Part shown: piece by piece, positions 46,649 through 55,257 of the stretch | Layout: every line of letters starts with the position of its first letter | Numbering within the stretch: the first letter of the stretch is position 1 | NCBI GenBank assembly: GCA_944319935.1 | Contig: CALUFM010000001.1 | Coordinates: 1-64,000, forward strand | DNA: 64,000 nt | Reading direction: 5' to 3' | DNA from: an uncultured Prevotella sp. | GTDB taxonomy: Bacteria; Bacteroidota; Bacteroidia; Bacteroidales; Bacteroidaceae | The notes under the pieces: generated by a model | Seen by the model: the letters and a program-made list of their open reading frames with translations, nothing else | Told to the model about the DNA's origin: nothing | Database searches by the model: none | Program-made: the position numbers and the translations under genes

Positions 46649-46752
46649 CAAGTTTTCAAGCCACACGCTGTAATGGATTTTCTTATTTATTAAATTGTTT
46701 TCATGTTGTTCAATTTGCTGTATTACAATCCATGCGGCTTGATACGAACTTG
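46649..46752 (-). repeat. Long-range stem in the araD-araA gap
   Basis: Three blocks pair in order: CAAGTT/AACTTG (46649 and 46747), TCAAGCC/GGCTTGA (46656 and 46736) and ATGGATT/AATCCAT (46673 and 46727), giving an interrupted stem around an AT-rich loop between the two coding regions. Confidence 0.6.
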
Positions 46753-46755
46753 TTA

Positions 46756-47451
46756 CTAATCTCTTTTCTTTTGTCCGTAATATGCATTAGGACCGTGTTT
46801 GCGGCTGAAATGTTTTTCAATGAGCAATGGATTCATTGTTGTGTTAGGATTGACACAGAACGAAACAAAGGCCATTTTTGCGACTTGTTCCATTACTACG
46901 GCGTTGTAAACGGCATTGTCTGGATTTTTTCCCCAAGAGAATGGACCGTGGTTTTTCACCAACACACCCGGTGTATGCACATAATTTATGTTTTTGAAAC
47001 GTTCTACAATGACAGTTCCTGTTTCTTTCTCATATTCAGCCATTTGTTCGGCTGTCATGTCGTCCGTGCAAGGTATCTCATCGTGGAAGTAGTCCGCATG
47101 CGTAGTTCCAATGTTGGGAATGTCTTTTCCTGCCTGTGCCCATGCCGTAGCGTAGGTGGAGTGTGTGTGTACGATTCCGCCGATTTCAGGGAATGCGCGG
47201 TATAATACAAGATGTGTGGGAGTGTCGGATGATGGATTCAAGTCGCCTTCTACGGTTTTTCCTGTAAGCAAATCGACAACAACCATGTCGGACGCTTTCA
47301 TTTCATCATAACTTACTCCAGACGGTTTGATTACAACAAGGCCTTTTTCCCGGTCTATGCCAGAAACATTGCCCCATGTGAATATTACCAAATTGTGTTT
47401 TACCAAATCCAAGTTGGCTTTAAACACTTTTTCTTTCAGTTCCTCTAACAT
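46756..47451 (-). CDS. araD: L-ribulose-5-phosphate 4-epimerase
   Basis: Makes D-xylulose-5-phosphate. 231 residues of the class II aldolase family: [11 protein letters not shown] (about 25-35), [11 protein letters not shown] (about 42), [12 protein letters not shown] (about 75-86), the zinc ligands in [15 protein letters not shown] (about 93-107) and the third histidine later in KNHGPFSWG (about 165-173). Intact. Its start is only 3 bp from the stop of araR, so the two are translationally linked. Confidence 0.96.
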   Translation of the reverse strand: MLEELKEKVFKANLDLVKHNLVIFTWGNVSGIDREKGLVVIKPSGVSYDEMKASDMVVVDLLTGKTVEGDLNPSSDTPTHLVLYRAFPEIGGIVHTHSTYATAWAQAGKDIPNIGTTHADYFHDEIPCTDDMTAEQMAEYEKETGTVIVERFKNINYVHTPGVLVKNHGPFSWGKNPDNAVYNAVVMEQVAKMAFVSFCVNPNTTMNPLLIEKHFSRKHGPNAYYGQKKRD

Positions 47452-47454
47452 AAT

Positions 47455-48132
47455 CTATAATTTAAATATTGAATCCTCCAAATAAGCTTCTTTGTTAAAG
47501 CGGTATAAGGCGGCTCCTCGTTTTGATGTAACTTTGTCTATTAAATCGGTTTTCTCTATATATTCTATAGCCTTGATTCTTTTCCTGAAATTCCGTTTGT
47601 CTATCGCTTCGCCAAGTATTGCTTCATATACATGCTGTAGTTGTGTCAGCGTGAACAGGTCAGGAAGGAGATTGAAGCTCAATGGTTCCGAGGATATTCT
47701 CCTACGCAATAATGTAATTGCTTTTTTCACCATGTCGTTATGGTCGGAATAAAGTTTGGGCATATCTTCAAGGTTAACCCATTCAACTTCATGTTCCTCA
47801 AGCAAGTGTTTGTCATAATCTTTGACATTTATCAAAGCGCAGTAGGCTATTGATATAACGCGTTCACCTGGGTCGCGGTCAACCGCTCCAAAAGCCCCTA
47901 CTTGTTTCATGTATATGTCTTTCAGGCCGGTAAGTTGGTATAACACCCTGTTAGCGGCATCATCAAGACTTTCATCCTCTTCGACGAAGCCACCGTAAAG
48001 CGACCATTCACCCCGTCCCGGGTCCATATTCCTTTTTCCGAGGAGAAGTTTAAGTTTCTTGTCTTCAAAACCGAAGATTATGCAATCTACAGAAACAAAG
48101 ACTTTCGAATGTTCATTATAGTAAATAGTCAT
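47455..48132 (-). CDS. araR: Nudix-type transcriptional regulator of arabinose use (AraR)
   Basis: 225 residues from the ATG at 48130-48132 (MTIYYNEHSK); a longer frame to 48180 is unlikely as it would run through the stem-loop. An N-terminal Nudix domain (about 10-150) is followed by a winged helix (about 160-225, FTLTQLQHVYEAILGEAIDKRNFRKRI), as in NrtR and in the Bacteroides arabinose regulator AraR. The Nudix box (47-70, GGFVEEDESLDD...VLYQLTGL) has lost the REUxEE glutamates, so it should bind a sugar rather than hydrolyse nucleotides. Known AraR responds to L-arabinose; here the gene sits within the ara operon it would control. Confidence 0.88.
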   Translation of the reverse strand: MTIYYNEHSKVFVSVDCIIFGFEDKKLKLLLGKRNMDPGRGEWSLYGGFVEEDESLDDAANRVLYQLTGLKDIYMKQVGAFGAVDRDPGERVISIAYCALINVKDYDKHLLEEHEVEWVNLEDMPKLYSDHNDMVKKAITLLRRRISSEPLSFNLLPDLFTLTQLQHVYEAILGEAIDKRNFRKRIKAIEYIEKTDLIDKVTSKRGAALYRFNKEAYLEDSIFKL

Positions 48133-48156
48133 TATTTTTTTTCTTGTTGTCACGTT

Positions 48157-48204
48157 TTGACGGCTCCGTAAGAAAATCATATTTCCAAATTACAGAGCCG
48201 TCAA
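48157..48204 (-). repeat. Stem-loop in the transporter-araR gap
   Basis: TTGACGGCTC (48157-48166) pairs with GAGCCGTCAA (48195-48204), extended past one mismatch by GTAA/TTAC. The 18-nt loop is AT-rich and no T-run follows, so it does not look like a standard terminator. Confidence 0.7.
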
Positions 48205-48216
48205 TTGTTTCCCATT

Positions 48217-49947
48217 TTACCAGAAATATGCATAGAATGCGGCACACAATGCCACTACTCCAAGCGTTGCGACAATGTCCCACTTGTTCCAACTTTTCAA
48301 TATAGAAGCCTTATACTCTTTGGTGAAAGTTATAGCTTCTATTTGCGCTGCGCTTGGTTTAGGCGTAAACATAGAAACCACAATCATCAAAGCTATGATG
48401 AATACGAGCAGCCATATCTCAAATACAAGCCAGTTAGTCTGCCAGAACCAAGTCGTATTTTCCCAAAAAGCACCCTCCATAACGGCGTTGCCGTTATGAG
48501 TAATGACGTTGGTAACCAAGCGCACCATACCAATGATGAAACCTCCGATAAGCCCCCATTGTCCAGCTAACGGTGTTATCTTCTTTGAGAAAATACCCAT
48601 TGTGAACACTGCCACCATTGCTGGCGCAAGCAGCGACTGGATGTTTTGCAGGTAGCTGTAAAGCGTGTCCATACTCATCATTACAGGCATCCATGCTAAA
48701 CCAAGTATGACAACAACCACGGTAGCAGCACGTCCTACAAAAACATAGTGAGCCTCGCTCTTGCCTTTTTTCATAGGTTTGTAGAAATCTTCGGTGAAAA
48801 GCGTGGCGCAAGAGTTGAAGAACGCGGCCAATGACGCTACAAGTGCGCAAATGAAACCTATCGTAACGATGCCTTTAACACCAGCAGGCAGGATGAACTT
48901 CACCATCTGTGCGAAAGCGGCGTCTGTGTTTTCCAGCGAGAACCCGAACGAGCTGTCGTCAGCCAACGCTGCGGCTACCATACCGGGAATGAGAAACATG
49001 AATACAGGCAACAATTTGAAGTAACCAGCCGCAATAGTGCCACGGCGTGCGCGCTTCATCACTTCTTCATTTGGTTCGCCTTTTCTTTGTCCGAGTACAC
49101 GTTGTACTATATGCTGGTCGGTACACCAATACCAGAATCCGATGATGCTTGCGCCTATGAAGACAACGAAACCAGGATATTCTTTATACATAGGGTCGCC
49201 CTCTTCCCAATGGAACATGTGTGTAGTTCCGTATCCGTCGTGCAGTTGGCTGCAGAAATCCATCATGTTTGTCCAACCTTGTGTTATGCTGCCTCCTCCA
49301 AGTGTGGCAAGGCCAAGGAACAGGACAAGGAATGAGCCTATTATGAGAATAGGGGTCTGGATGGCAGAAAGTGTCATCACTCCTTTCATGCCGCCAAAAA
49401 CAGTGAATATGGCCGTAATGACAATCAGACCGACAGCACCATACCAAAATGGTATGCCGAGCAGATATTCAAAGAATATGCCGCCTGTAAATGCCGTTAC
49501 ACTGACTTTTGTCAATACGTATGCTACAAGGGTGATGATTGACAACCAAGAACCTGTTGCTTGCGTGTACCTGAATTTCAAGAAGTCGGGCATGGTGATG
49601 ATTTTGCCCAACTTGTTGTTCAACAACTGATAGAAAGGTACAAAAAGCCATCCAAGGATAAGAATCATCCATCCTTGCATTTCCCAATGCGCCATGCCGA
49701 CACCGTCTTTTGCGCCGGTTCCTGCAAGTCCGACAAGATGTTCAGAACCAATGTTAGCCGCAAAAATAGCCGCTCCGATGATATACCAAGGTTCGCCTTT
49801 GCCGAACAGGTAGTCCTCGCTGTCTGCGCCTTGTTGTGTACGTTTGTCTTTTTGAATGGCGCGGTAAACCATCCAACCTACCAATAAAAGCCCGACTATC
49901 AAAATAGCCCAGTCGAGCCAAACAAACTCATGCGTATTCCAATTCAT
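48217..49947 (-). CDS. Sodium:solute symporter (SSS family), probable L-arabinose transporter
   Basis: 576-residue inner-membrane protein with 13-14 hydrophobic helices. SGLT-type motifs: EDYLFGKGEPWYIIGAAIFAANIGSEHLVGLAG (about 43-75), QGWMILILGWLFVPFY, TFTGG-like TVSAFTGGIFFEYL (here VTAFTGGIFF) and the QHIVQRVLGQRKGEPNEEVMKRARRG stretch (about 278). The sodium and sugar sites cannot be assigned residue by residue by eye. Position in the ara operon makes L-arabinose (or arabinose-containing sugar) uptake the likely role; in related Bacteroides this is AraT. Confidence 0.9.
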   Translation of the reverse strand: MNWNTHEFVWLDWAILIVGLLLVGWMVYRAIQKDKRTQQGADSEDYLFGKGEPWYIIGAAIFAANIGSEHLVGLAGTGAKDGVGMAHWEMQGWMILILGWLFVPFYQLLNNKLGKIITMPDFLKFRYTQATGSWLSIITLVAYVLTKVSVTAFTGGIFFEYLLGIPFWYGAVGLIVITAIFTVFGGMKGVMTLSAIQTPILIIGSFLVLFLGLATLGGGSITQGWTNMMDFCSQLHDGYGTTHMFHWEEGDPMYKEYPGFVVFIGASIIGFWYWCTDQHIVQRVLGQRKGEPNEEVMKRARRGTIAAGYFKLLPVFMFLIPGMVAAALADDSSFGFSLENTDAAFAQMVKFILPAGVKGIVTIGFICALVASLAAFFNSCATLFTEDFYKPMKKGKSEAHYVFVGRAATVVVVILGLAWMPVMMSMDTLYSYLQNIQSLLAPAMVAVFTMGIFSKKITPLAGQWGLIGGFIIGMVRLVTNVITHNGNAVMEGAFWENTTWFWQTNWLVFEIWLLVFIIALMIVVSMFTPKPSAAQIEAITFTKEYKASILKSWNKWDIVATLGVVALCAAFYAYFW

Positions 49948-49999
49948 TTTCTTGTTGATTAGGTTTAATGAGGTAAAGTATTAAAGTTATTGTTTAATG

Positions 50000-51166
50000 T
50001 CATTTGATGCTGAATTTATAAGCCACATGGCTATGATATTTTTCTCCAGGTTTGAGATAAGGCGACGGCCAGTCTTTCTTGTTGGGAGAGTCTGGATACT
50101 TTTGGCTTTCAAGGCAAACTGACACATGTTTGGGGTATTTGATGCCATGTTTGCAGCTTACGCCTGTGCCTTGGAAGTTTCCGGTATACACCTGTACGCC
50201 AGGCTCATTTGTGTACATTTCAAGGAATATTCCCGTTTTTGGCGAATACAATGACGCCGCGACGGTCTTGTCGTCACCCTTGCCGTCTTTATATGTGTTC
50301 AGGCACCAGTTGTGGTCGTATCCGGAAGCGTTCTTTATCTGGTCAAAAGTCGTATCGTTGATGGTTTCGCTTATGGCATGGGGAGTCAGGAAATCCATGG
50401 GAGTCCCTTTTACTGATTTTATCTCACCTGTTGTCATATACGTTGAGTCTGCTGGGGTGTAATTGTCGGCATTTACATACAGTACCATGTCCATACCTTC
50501 TTTTGACGGGTCGCCGTTCAGGTTGAAGTAACTGTGATTGGTCATGTTTATGACAGTTTCCTTGTCCGTAGTGGCTTCAAAAACGATGTCAATAGTGTTG
50601 TTTGACAGCAACGTATAAGTTGTCGTAGCTTTTACTGTTCCTGGGAAGCCGTTGTCTCCGTCGGGTGAAGTTATGCTAAGTTGCAATGTGGTGTCATTGG
50701 CTTGTGTGACATCATACACTTGGTACATCCACCCTGAAGGTCCTCCATGCAGGCAATGGCCAAAGTTGTTTGTCGGTAATTGTATTGTTTTGCCTCCAAC
50801 GGTAAATCTTCCTTTGTTTATTCGGTTGGCATACCTTCCCACAGACGAGCCAAAATCGCTTGGGCTGTTTATCGTATCCGCATATTGGGCGATGTTGTCG
50901 TAGCCCAATACGACATCTGTTGGATTTCCTGACTTGTCAGGTACAGTCAGTGATACGATTCTTCCACCAAAGTTTGTTATGCAAACTTCCATACCTTTCG
51001 AGTTCTTTAACGTGTAAAGTTTCACGGGCTTTTCATTGATGGTTGTATCGAACGCCGCAGGATTCAACCCTGAAAGCGTGAGATTTTTACCCGCTTGGTC
51101 CGAACAAGCAGACATGGTTAATAGCATCAAGCTTACGCTCGCAATGTTTAATTTGATGTTCTTCAT
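50000..51166 (-). CDS. Aldose 1-epimerase (mutarotase) lipoprotein of the arabinose operon
   Basis: 388 residues; lipoprotein signal with lipobox MSACS (Cys21). The mutarotase beta-sandwich shows NFGGRIVSLTVPDK (about 63), GRYANRI (about 111-117), NFGHCLHGGPSGW (about 134, catalytic His), TNHSYFNLNG (about 207-216, second catalytic His) and the late PGVQVYTGNF (Glu region at NEPG). It would convert alpha and beta anomers of a sugar in the periplasm or at the outer membrane. It is the first gene of the ara operon, and 52 bp separate it from the symporter, so feeding the right anomer to uptake is a sensible role. A second, cytoplasmic mutarotase is encoded at 52754-53842. Confidence 0.9.
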   Translation of the reverse strand: MKNIKLNIASVSLMLLTMSACSDQAGKNLTLSGLNPAAFDTTINEKPVKLYTLKNSKGMEVCITNFGGRIVSLTVPDKSGNPTDVVLGYDNIAQYADTINSPSDFGSSVGRYANRINKGRFTVGGKTIQLPTNNFGHCLHGGPSGWMYQVYDVTQANDTTLQLSITSPDGDNGFPGTVKATTTYTLLSNNTIDIVFEATTDKETVINMTNHSYFNLNGDPSKEGMDMVLYVNADNYTPADSTYMTTGEIKSVKGTPMDFLTPHAISETINDTTFDQIKNASGYDHNWCLNTYKDGKGDDKTVAASLYSPKTGIFLEMYTNEPGVQVYTGNFQGTGVSCKHGIKYPKHVSVCLESQKYPDSPNKKDWPSPYLKPGEKYHSHVAYKFSIK

Positions 51167-51211
51167 AACCGTTTGATAGCTTTGATTATTAAGTTATAGA
51201 GTTATATGGTG

Positions 51212-51242
51212 TAAAAGTACAATTTATTTTTGTTCAATCAAA
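51212..51242 (-). promoter_or_regulatory. Promoter of the arabinose operon
   Basis: On the minus strand TTTG (51239-51242), 19 nt, TACTTTTA (51212-51219), about 45 bp before the first start codon. CAAATGT (51239-51245) and ACATTTG (51282-51288) form widely spaced inverted half-sites around the -33 element, a possible AraR site. Confidence 0.65.
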
Positions 51243-51363
51243 TGTTTATGCAGGTGATTTATGAAATAAAAAAGTTATTTTACATTTGTTAATCAAACGC
51301 CAAGTAGAAGTCAGATATCAATAGGCGGGCTTTTGCCATATAAGTTTTTCATTCTATAAAACG

Positions 51364-51440
51364 TGGCATATTGGTTTGTAAATGGCCGCTTTTGGCACTG
51401 GCAAATGCAGCCTTTTACAGCATGAAAGGTAGCATGTTGA
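51364..51440. repeat. Interspersed intergenic repeat, copy 2
   Basis: TGGCATATTGGT (51364), GGCCGC (51384), CAGCCTTTTACA (51408) and AGCATGTT (51431) match the copy at 25896-25985 in order and spacing; the first block also matches 18790-18801. The 395 bp between the ara operon and galK hold this repeat, the ara promoter and the galK terminator; no gene. Confidence 0.65.
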
Positions 51441-51507
51441 AATTTGATGAAATTAATAAAGTCAGTTTATGTGATACTAAGTCTGGCAAAGCTCATCTAA
51501 AAACAAA

Positions 51508-51537
51508 AAGAGCTGCCCTGAAAACGGACAGCTCTTT
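51508..51537 (-). terminator. Terminator of galK
   Basis: AAAGAGCTG (51508-51516) pairs with CAGCTCTTT (51529-51537); read on the minus strand the stem is followed by a T-rich run (CTTTTTGTTTTT). Confidence 0.85.
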
Positions 51538-51561
51538 GACTTATGAAATCAACTTATTGGC

Positions 51562-52722
51562 TTAGCAAACTTTGCGGGCACCATCGCTTATCGTTACTTC
51601 GTAAACTTTTGCCTGCTTGCCAAATTTATTTTTATATTCAGTTACGGCCTCATTAATGAATTTATCATATAATTCATCTTTTACGAGGTTTATCGTGCAA
51701 CCTCCAAAGCCACCGCCCATAATTCGGCTGCCAGTGACTCCTGCCTTCTTGGCCATGTCAACAAGGAAATCCAACTCTTCGCATGAAACTTCGTACTCTT
51801 TGCTTAATCCTTCATGGGTTTCATACATTTTTTTGCCTACCGTTTCATAGTCGCCATTATTCAAGGCGTCACATACGGCCAAGACCCTGTCTTTTTCTCC
51901 CAATACGTATGTGGCACGTTTCATGTCTTCTTCGCTGACTTCGCTTTTTACCGTTTCAAGCATTTCCCAGTTAACATCGCGAAGTGTCTCTATGTTTTTA
52001 TCTGCAAATTTGACCTTCAAAGCCGCAACAACATTCTCGCAACTCTTGCGCCTGTCATTATAAGCTGATGATGCCAACTCGTGTTTTACGACAGAATCAA
52101 TCAATACCAGCTTATAACCTTTGGGGGCAAACGGATAATATTCGAACTTTCGGCTTCTGCAATCAAGGCACATCAACTTGCCAGCCTTTCCGAAAATACT
52201 GGCGAATTGGTCCATTATTCCGCAGTTTACTCCGCAATAATTATGTTCTGTTGCTTGTCCGCTTAAAGCCATATCCCATTTTGACACCTTGTTGTCGCCA
52301 AACAAGTCGTTTAATGCGTATGCGAAACAACTTTCCATGGCAGCGGAAGATGACATTCCAGCTCCAAGAGGCACGTCACCGGCAAAAGCGATGTTGAATC
52401 CTTTTACATCGACACCTCTTTTCTTCATTTCTTGCACAATGCCGTAAATATATCTTGCCCAACTGGCACGTGGTCCTTGCGGGTCGTCAATCTTGAATTC
52501 TACACGGTCTTTGAGGTCAATGGCATAAGCCATGACAGTGTCTGTTCCGTTCGGACGGATTTCACACATTATGCCTTTGTCTATGGCACCAGGGAAGACA
52601 AAGCCGCCATTGTAGTCAGTATGTTCTCCAATCAGGTTTATGCGCCCTGGCGCAGTATAGATATTGCCTGTTTTTCCATCGAAATGCTTGATGAAGCGGC
52701 TTCTTACGAATTCAATGTCCAT
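51562..52722 (-). CDS. galK: Galactokinase
   Basis: Phosphorylates D-galactose (Leloir pathway). 386 residues from the ATG at 52720-52722 (MDIEFVRSRF); the open frame to 52767 overlaps galM and is less likely. GHMP motifs: the galactose signature GRINLIGEHTDYNGG (about 27-41), PLGAGMSSSAAMES (about 116-129, ATP loop) and GGGFGGCTINLV (about 338-349). It follows galM on the same strand; galT or galE are not in the window. Confidence 0.96.
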   Translation of the reverse strand: MDIEFVRSRFIKHFDGKTGNIYTAPGRINLIGEHTDYNGGFVFPGAIDKGIMCEIRPNGTDTVMAYAIDLKDRVEFKIDDPQGPRASWARYIYGIVQEMKKRGVDVKGFNIAFAGDVPLGAGMSSSAAMESCFAYALNDLFGDNKVSKWDMALSGQATEHNYCGVNCGIMDQFASIFGKAGKLMCLDCRSRKFEYYPFAPKGYKLVLIDSVVKHELASSAYNDRRKSCENVVAALKVKFADKNIETLRDVNWEMLETVKSEVSEEDMKRATYVLGEKDRVLAVCDALNNGDYETVGKKMYETHEGLSKEYEVSCEELDFLVDMAKKAGVTGSRIMGGGFGGCTINLVKDELYDKFINEAVTEYKNKFGKQAKVYEVTISDGARKVC

Positions 52723-52753
52723 GGTTTCTATGTTTAATTGGTAAAACGTTTGT

Positions 52754-53842
52754 TTATTTCTCAACACCGAACTTATAAATCGTTTTTTGTTTATATTGTT
52801 CGCCTGGGTTTAATATGACAGACGGGAAATAAGGATGGTTGGGAGTGTCGGGGAAGTGTTGAGCTTCAAAACAGATGGCACTGCGCTTAGGGAATGTCGC
52901 ACCGTGCTGTCCTTTGTAGCCGTCAGCCCAATTGTCTGTATAGAACTGCACTCCTGGTTCTGTTGTGTATACCTCCATCGTACGTCCGCTGACAGGGTCT
53001 TTGGCTCGTGCGGCAAAACTCAGCTCCCCTTCTTCTTTCTTGTTTAGTACAAAACAATGGTCATAACCTGCACCGTTCTTTATTTGTTCGTTGTCTGAAT
53101 TAATGTCTTGTCCAATTGATTTTGGTGTACGGAAGTCAAACGGTGTACCATCTACAAATCTTATTTCCCCTGTAGGGATTGATGTTTCATCTATTGGAAG
53201 GTAATAGTCTGCGTTTATTTCACAAATGATGTTGTCTATCGTCGGTGTCGGATTTGCAATTCCAGCAAGGCTGAAATATCCGTGACTGGTAAGGTTTATG
53301 ATTGTTTTTTTATTTGTAGTTGCCATATATTCAATCATTAATTCATTCTCGTCATTGAATATATACGCTACTGTGACTTTTACTTCACCGGTGTAACCCT
53401 CTTCGCCATAAGAAGAAACATAATTAAGTATCAATGTTTCATCGTTCATCCTTAATGCATCCCATACCTTTGCATTGAAACCACATTTTCCACCGTGCAA
53501 TGAGTTTGGGCCATTGTTTATGGCAAGTTGATATTCTTTGCCGTTCAACTGGAACTTGCCTTTGCATATTCGATTTCCATATCTTCCTATAAGTGTTGAA
53601 AGATATGGTTCAGGACTGTTTATTACATCTCTTATATTGTCATGGCCTTGGATTACATTAGCATAATTCCCATCTTTGTCGGGAACCATTATTGCAACAA
53701 TTGCACCACCGTAATTTGTTATTGCGACTTCATTGCCATGTTTGTTTTTCAAGATATATAAATCTGTTTCTTTCCCATTTATTGTGGTTTGAAAGTCTTC
53801 ACGTTTCAAACCACACAAACATTGTGTTTCATTTGTGTCCAT
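52754..53842 (-). CDS. galM: Aldose 1-epimerase (cytoplasmic)
   Basis: 362 residues with no signal peptide. Mutarotase motifs: TNYGGAIVAIMVPDKDG, GRYGNRICKGKF (about 89-100), GPNSLHGGKCG (catalytic His, about 114-124), TSHGYFSLAG (second His, about 184-193) and TEPGVQFYTDNW (about 293-304). It equilibrates alpha- and beta-galactose for GalK, encoded 31 bp downstream. N-terminus includes MDTNETQCLCGLKREDFQT, which is not typical of a leader. Confidence 0.93.
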   Translation of the reverse strand: MDTNETQCLCGLKREDFQTTINGKETDLYILKNKHGNEVAITNYGGAIVAIMVPDKDGNYANVIQGHDNIRDVINSPEPYLSTLIGRYGNRICKGKFQLNGKEYQLAINNGPNSLHGGKCGFNAKVWDALRMNDETLILNYVSSYGEEGYTGEVKVTVAYIFNDENELMIEYMATTNKKTIINLTSHGYFSLAGIANPTPTIDNIICEINADYYLPIDETSIPTGEIRFVDGTPFDFRTPKSIGQDINSDNEQIKNGAGYDHCFVLNKKEEGELSFAARAKDPVSGRTMEVYTTEPGVQFYTDNWADGYKGQHGATFPKRSAICFEAQHFPDTPNHPYFPSVILNPGEQYKQKTIYKFGVEK

Positions 53843-53880
53843 AATATTAATCTTTTAGTTTGATATTAGATACTTGTTTG

Positions 53881-53912
53881 CAAAGTAATCAAAAAAAGTT
53901 GAGAAACACAAA
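53881..53912 (-). promoter_or_regulatory. Promoter of galM-galK
   Basis: On the minus strand TTTG (53909-53912), 21 nt, TACTTTG (53881-53887), one base short of the consensus. About 40 bp before the galM start. Confidence 0.5.
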
Positions 53913-53952
53913 TGAAACACACGAAAATATTTTGCTTTATCGTTAAAAACGA

Positions 53953-55239
53953 TTAAACGCAATCATTTAGAAAATCAGCTACTATATAACTGCTCCCTCC
54001 AACAAAGATAAAATCCTCTTTATCAGCATCGTGCAATGCTTGTTCGTATGCACTTTGCACATTTGGATGGCATATTCCTTTTAAATGATTTTTCTCACCT
54101 AACCGCATTATGTCGTTTTCATCAATGGCACGTTTGTTGTTTGCTTTTGTAAAATAATAAATGCAGTTTTGGGGTAGGAGTGACATTACGGTTGAAACGT
54201 CTTTGTCATCAACCATTCCAAAAACAATTCTCATCTGTTTGCAATGTTGCGATTTAAGTTGTCTGCTTAGATATTTCCATCCAGCAACGTTGTGCCCTGT
54301 GTCACATATTACTGTTGGGTATTCTCTTATTTTCTGCCATCTTCCCAACAGTCCAGTCATTTCCACCACATTATTAAAGCCACGCCAAACGTTATTGTCA
54401 CTTATATCAATCCCGGCTTCTCTTAGTCTTTTTATGGCGCAAAGAATAGTTGCAGTATTTTTAGTTTGGTATATGCCACCTAATTCTCCCTTAAAAGTTC
54501 CAAAACTTTTTGTTGTATATTTGATGCCATTGGGTTGTGCTGACTCTGTTTTTATGATTTCATCATCGTTATTGGCAAATGTTATGGGAGCAGCTTTTTC
54601 TTTTGATTTAGCATAAAAGACAGGAGATGTTTCGGGGTTGCTTTCTCCGATTACTACAGGGATGTCATTTTTAATGATACCAGCCTTTTCTTCCGCGATT
54701 TTGGCCAATGTGTTTCCTAAAAATTGTGTATGGTCAAAACTAATATTTGTTATGATGGAAAGTATTGGAGTTATGATATTTGTACAATCAAGCCTCCCGC
54801 CAAGTCCAACTTCTATTACAGCAATGTCTATATTGTTTTCTGCAAAATATTTGAAAGCCAATGCTGTTGTTAGTTCAAAGAAACTGGGACTTAGCGGTTC
54901 AAAGAAGCTGCGCTCATTTTCTATAAAATCTATTACGTACTTCTTGTCTATGCATTGTCCATTGATTTTTATACGTTCACGGAAATCTTTAAGATGTGGT
55001 GATGTATATAAACCGACTTTTAAACCTGTCGCTTGCAATATGGAAGCTATCGTGTGTGAGCATGAACCTTTCCCGTTAGTTCCTGCAATGTGTATTGTCT
55101 TGTATTTTTTATGTGGATAACCAAAATGTTCATCCAACATTATGGTATTATCCAATCCCTCCTTATAAGCAACAGCACCCTCTTTTTGAAACATAGGGAC
55201 GCTGTTGTACAAATATTGAAGTGTTTCTTCGTAAGTCAT
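53953..55239 (-). CDS. folC: Folylpolyglutamate synthase / dihydrofolate synthase
   Basis: Mur-ligase-family enzyme that adds glutamate to folates. 428 residues: ATP loop IAGTNGKGSCSHTI (about 50-63), TSPHLKDFRERIKING (about 79-94), the FELTTALAFKYF helix, EVGLGGRLDCTN (about 141-152) with Mg ligands, and the C-terminal glutamate ligase domain (about 290-428) with VICDTGHNVAGW and FVGGSSYIVADFL. Intact. It follows dnaJ by 18 bp. Confidence 0.95.
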   Translation of the reverse strand: MTYEETLQYLYNSVPMFQKEGAVAYKEGLDNTIMLDEHFGYPHKKYKTIHIAGTNGKGSCSHTIASILQATGLKVGLYTSPHLKDFRERIKINGQCIDKKYVIDFIENERSFFEPLSPSFFELTTALAFKYFAENNIDIAVIEVGLGGRLDCTNIITPILSIITNISFDHTQFLGNTLAKIAEEKAGIIKNDIPVVIGESNPETSPVFYAKSKEKAAPITFANNDDEIIKTESAQPNGIKYTTKSFGTFKGELGGIYQTKNTATILCAIKRLREAGIDISDNNVWRGFNNVVEMTGLLGRWQKIREYPTVICDTGHNVAGWKYLSRQLKSQHCKQMRIVFGMVDDKDVSTVMSLLPQNCIYYFTKANNKRAIDENDIMRLGEKNHLKGICHPNVQSAYEQALHDADKEDFIFVGGSSYIVADFLNDCV

Positions 55240-55257
55240 CTGTGGTTTATAATTCCT

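Noticed and set aside
49037..49630. 197-codon plus-strand frame inside the symporter gene
   Set aside because: It lies opposite a clear membrane transporter gene; long antisense frames are expected from the codon pattern of such genes.
51371..51565. 64-codon plus-strand frame between the ara operon and galK
   Set aside because: It runs through the repeat and the galK terminator and has no domain.
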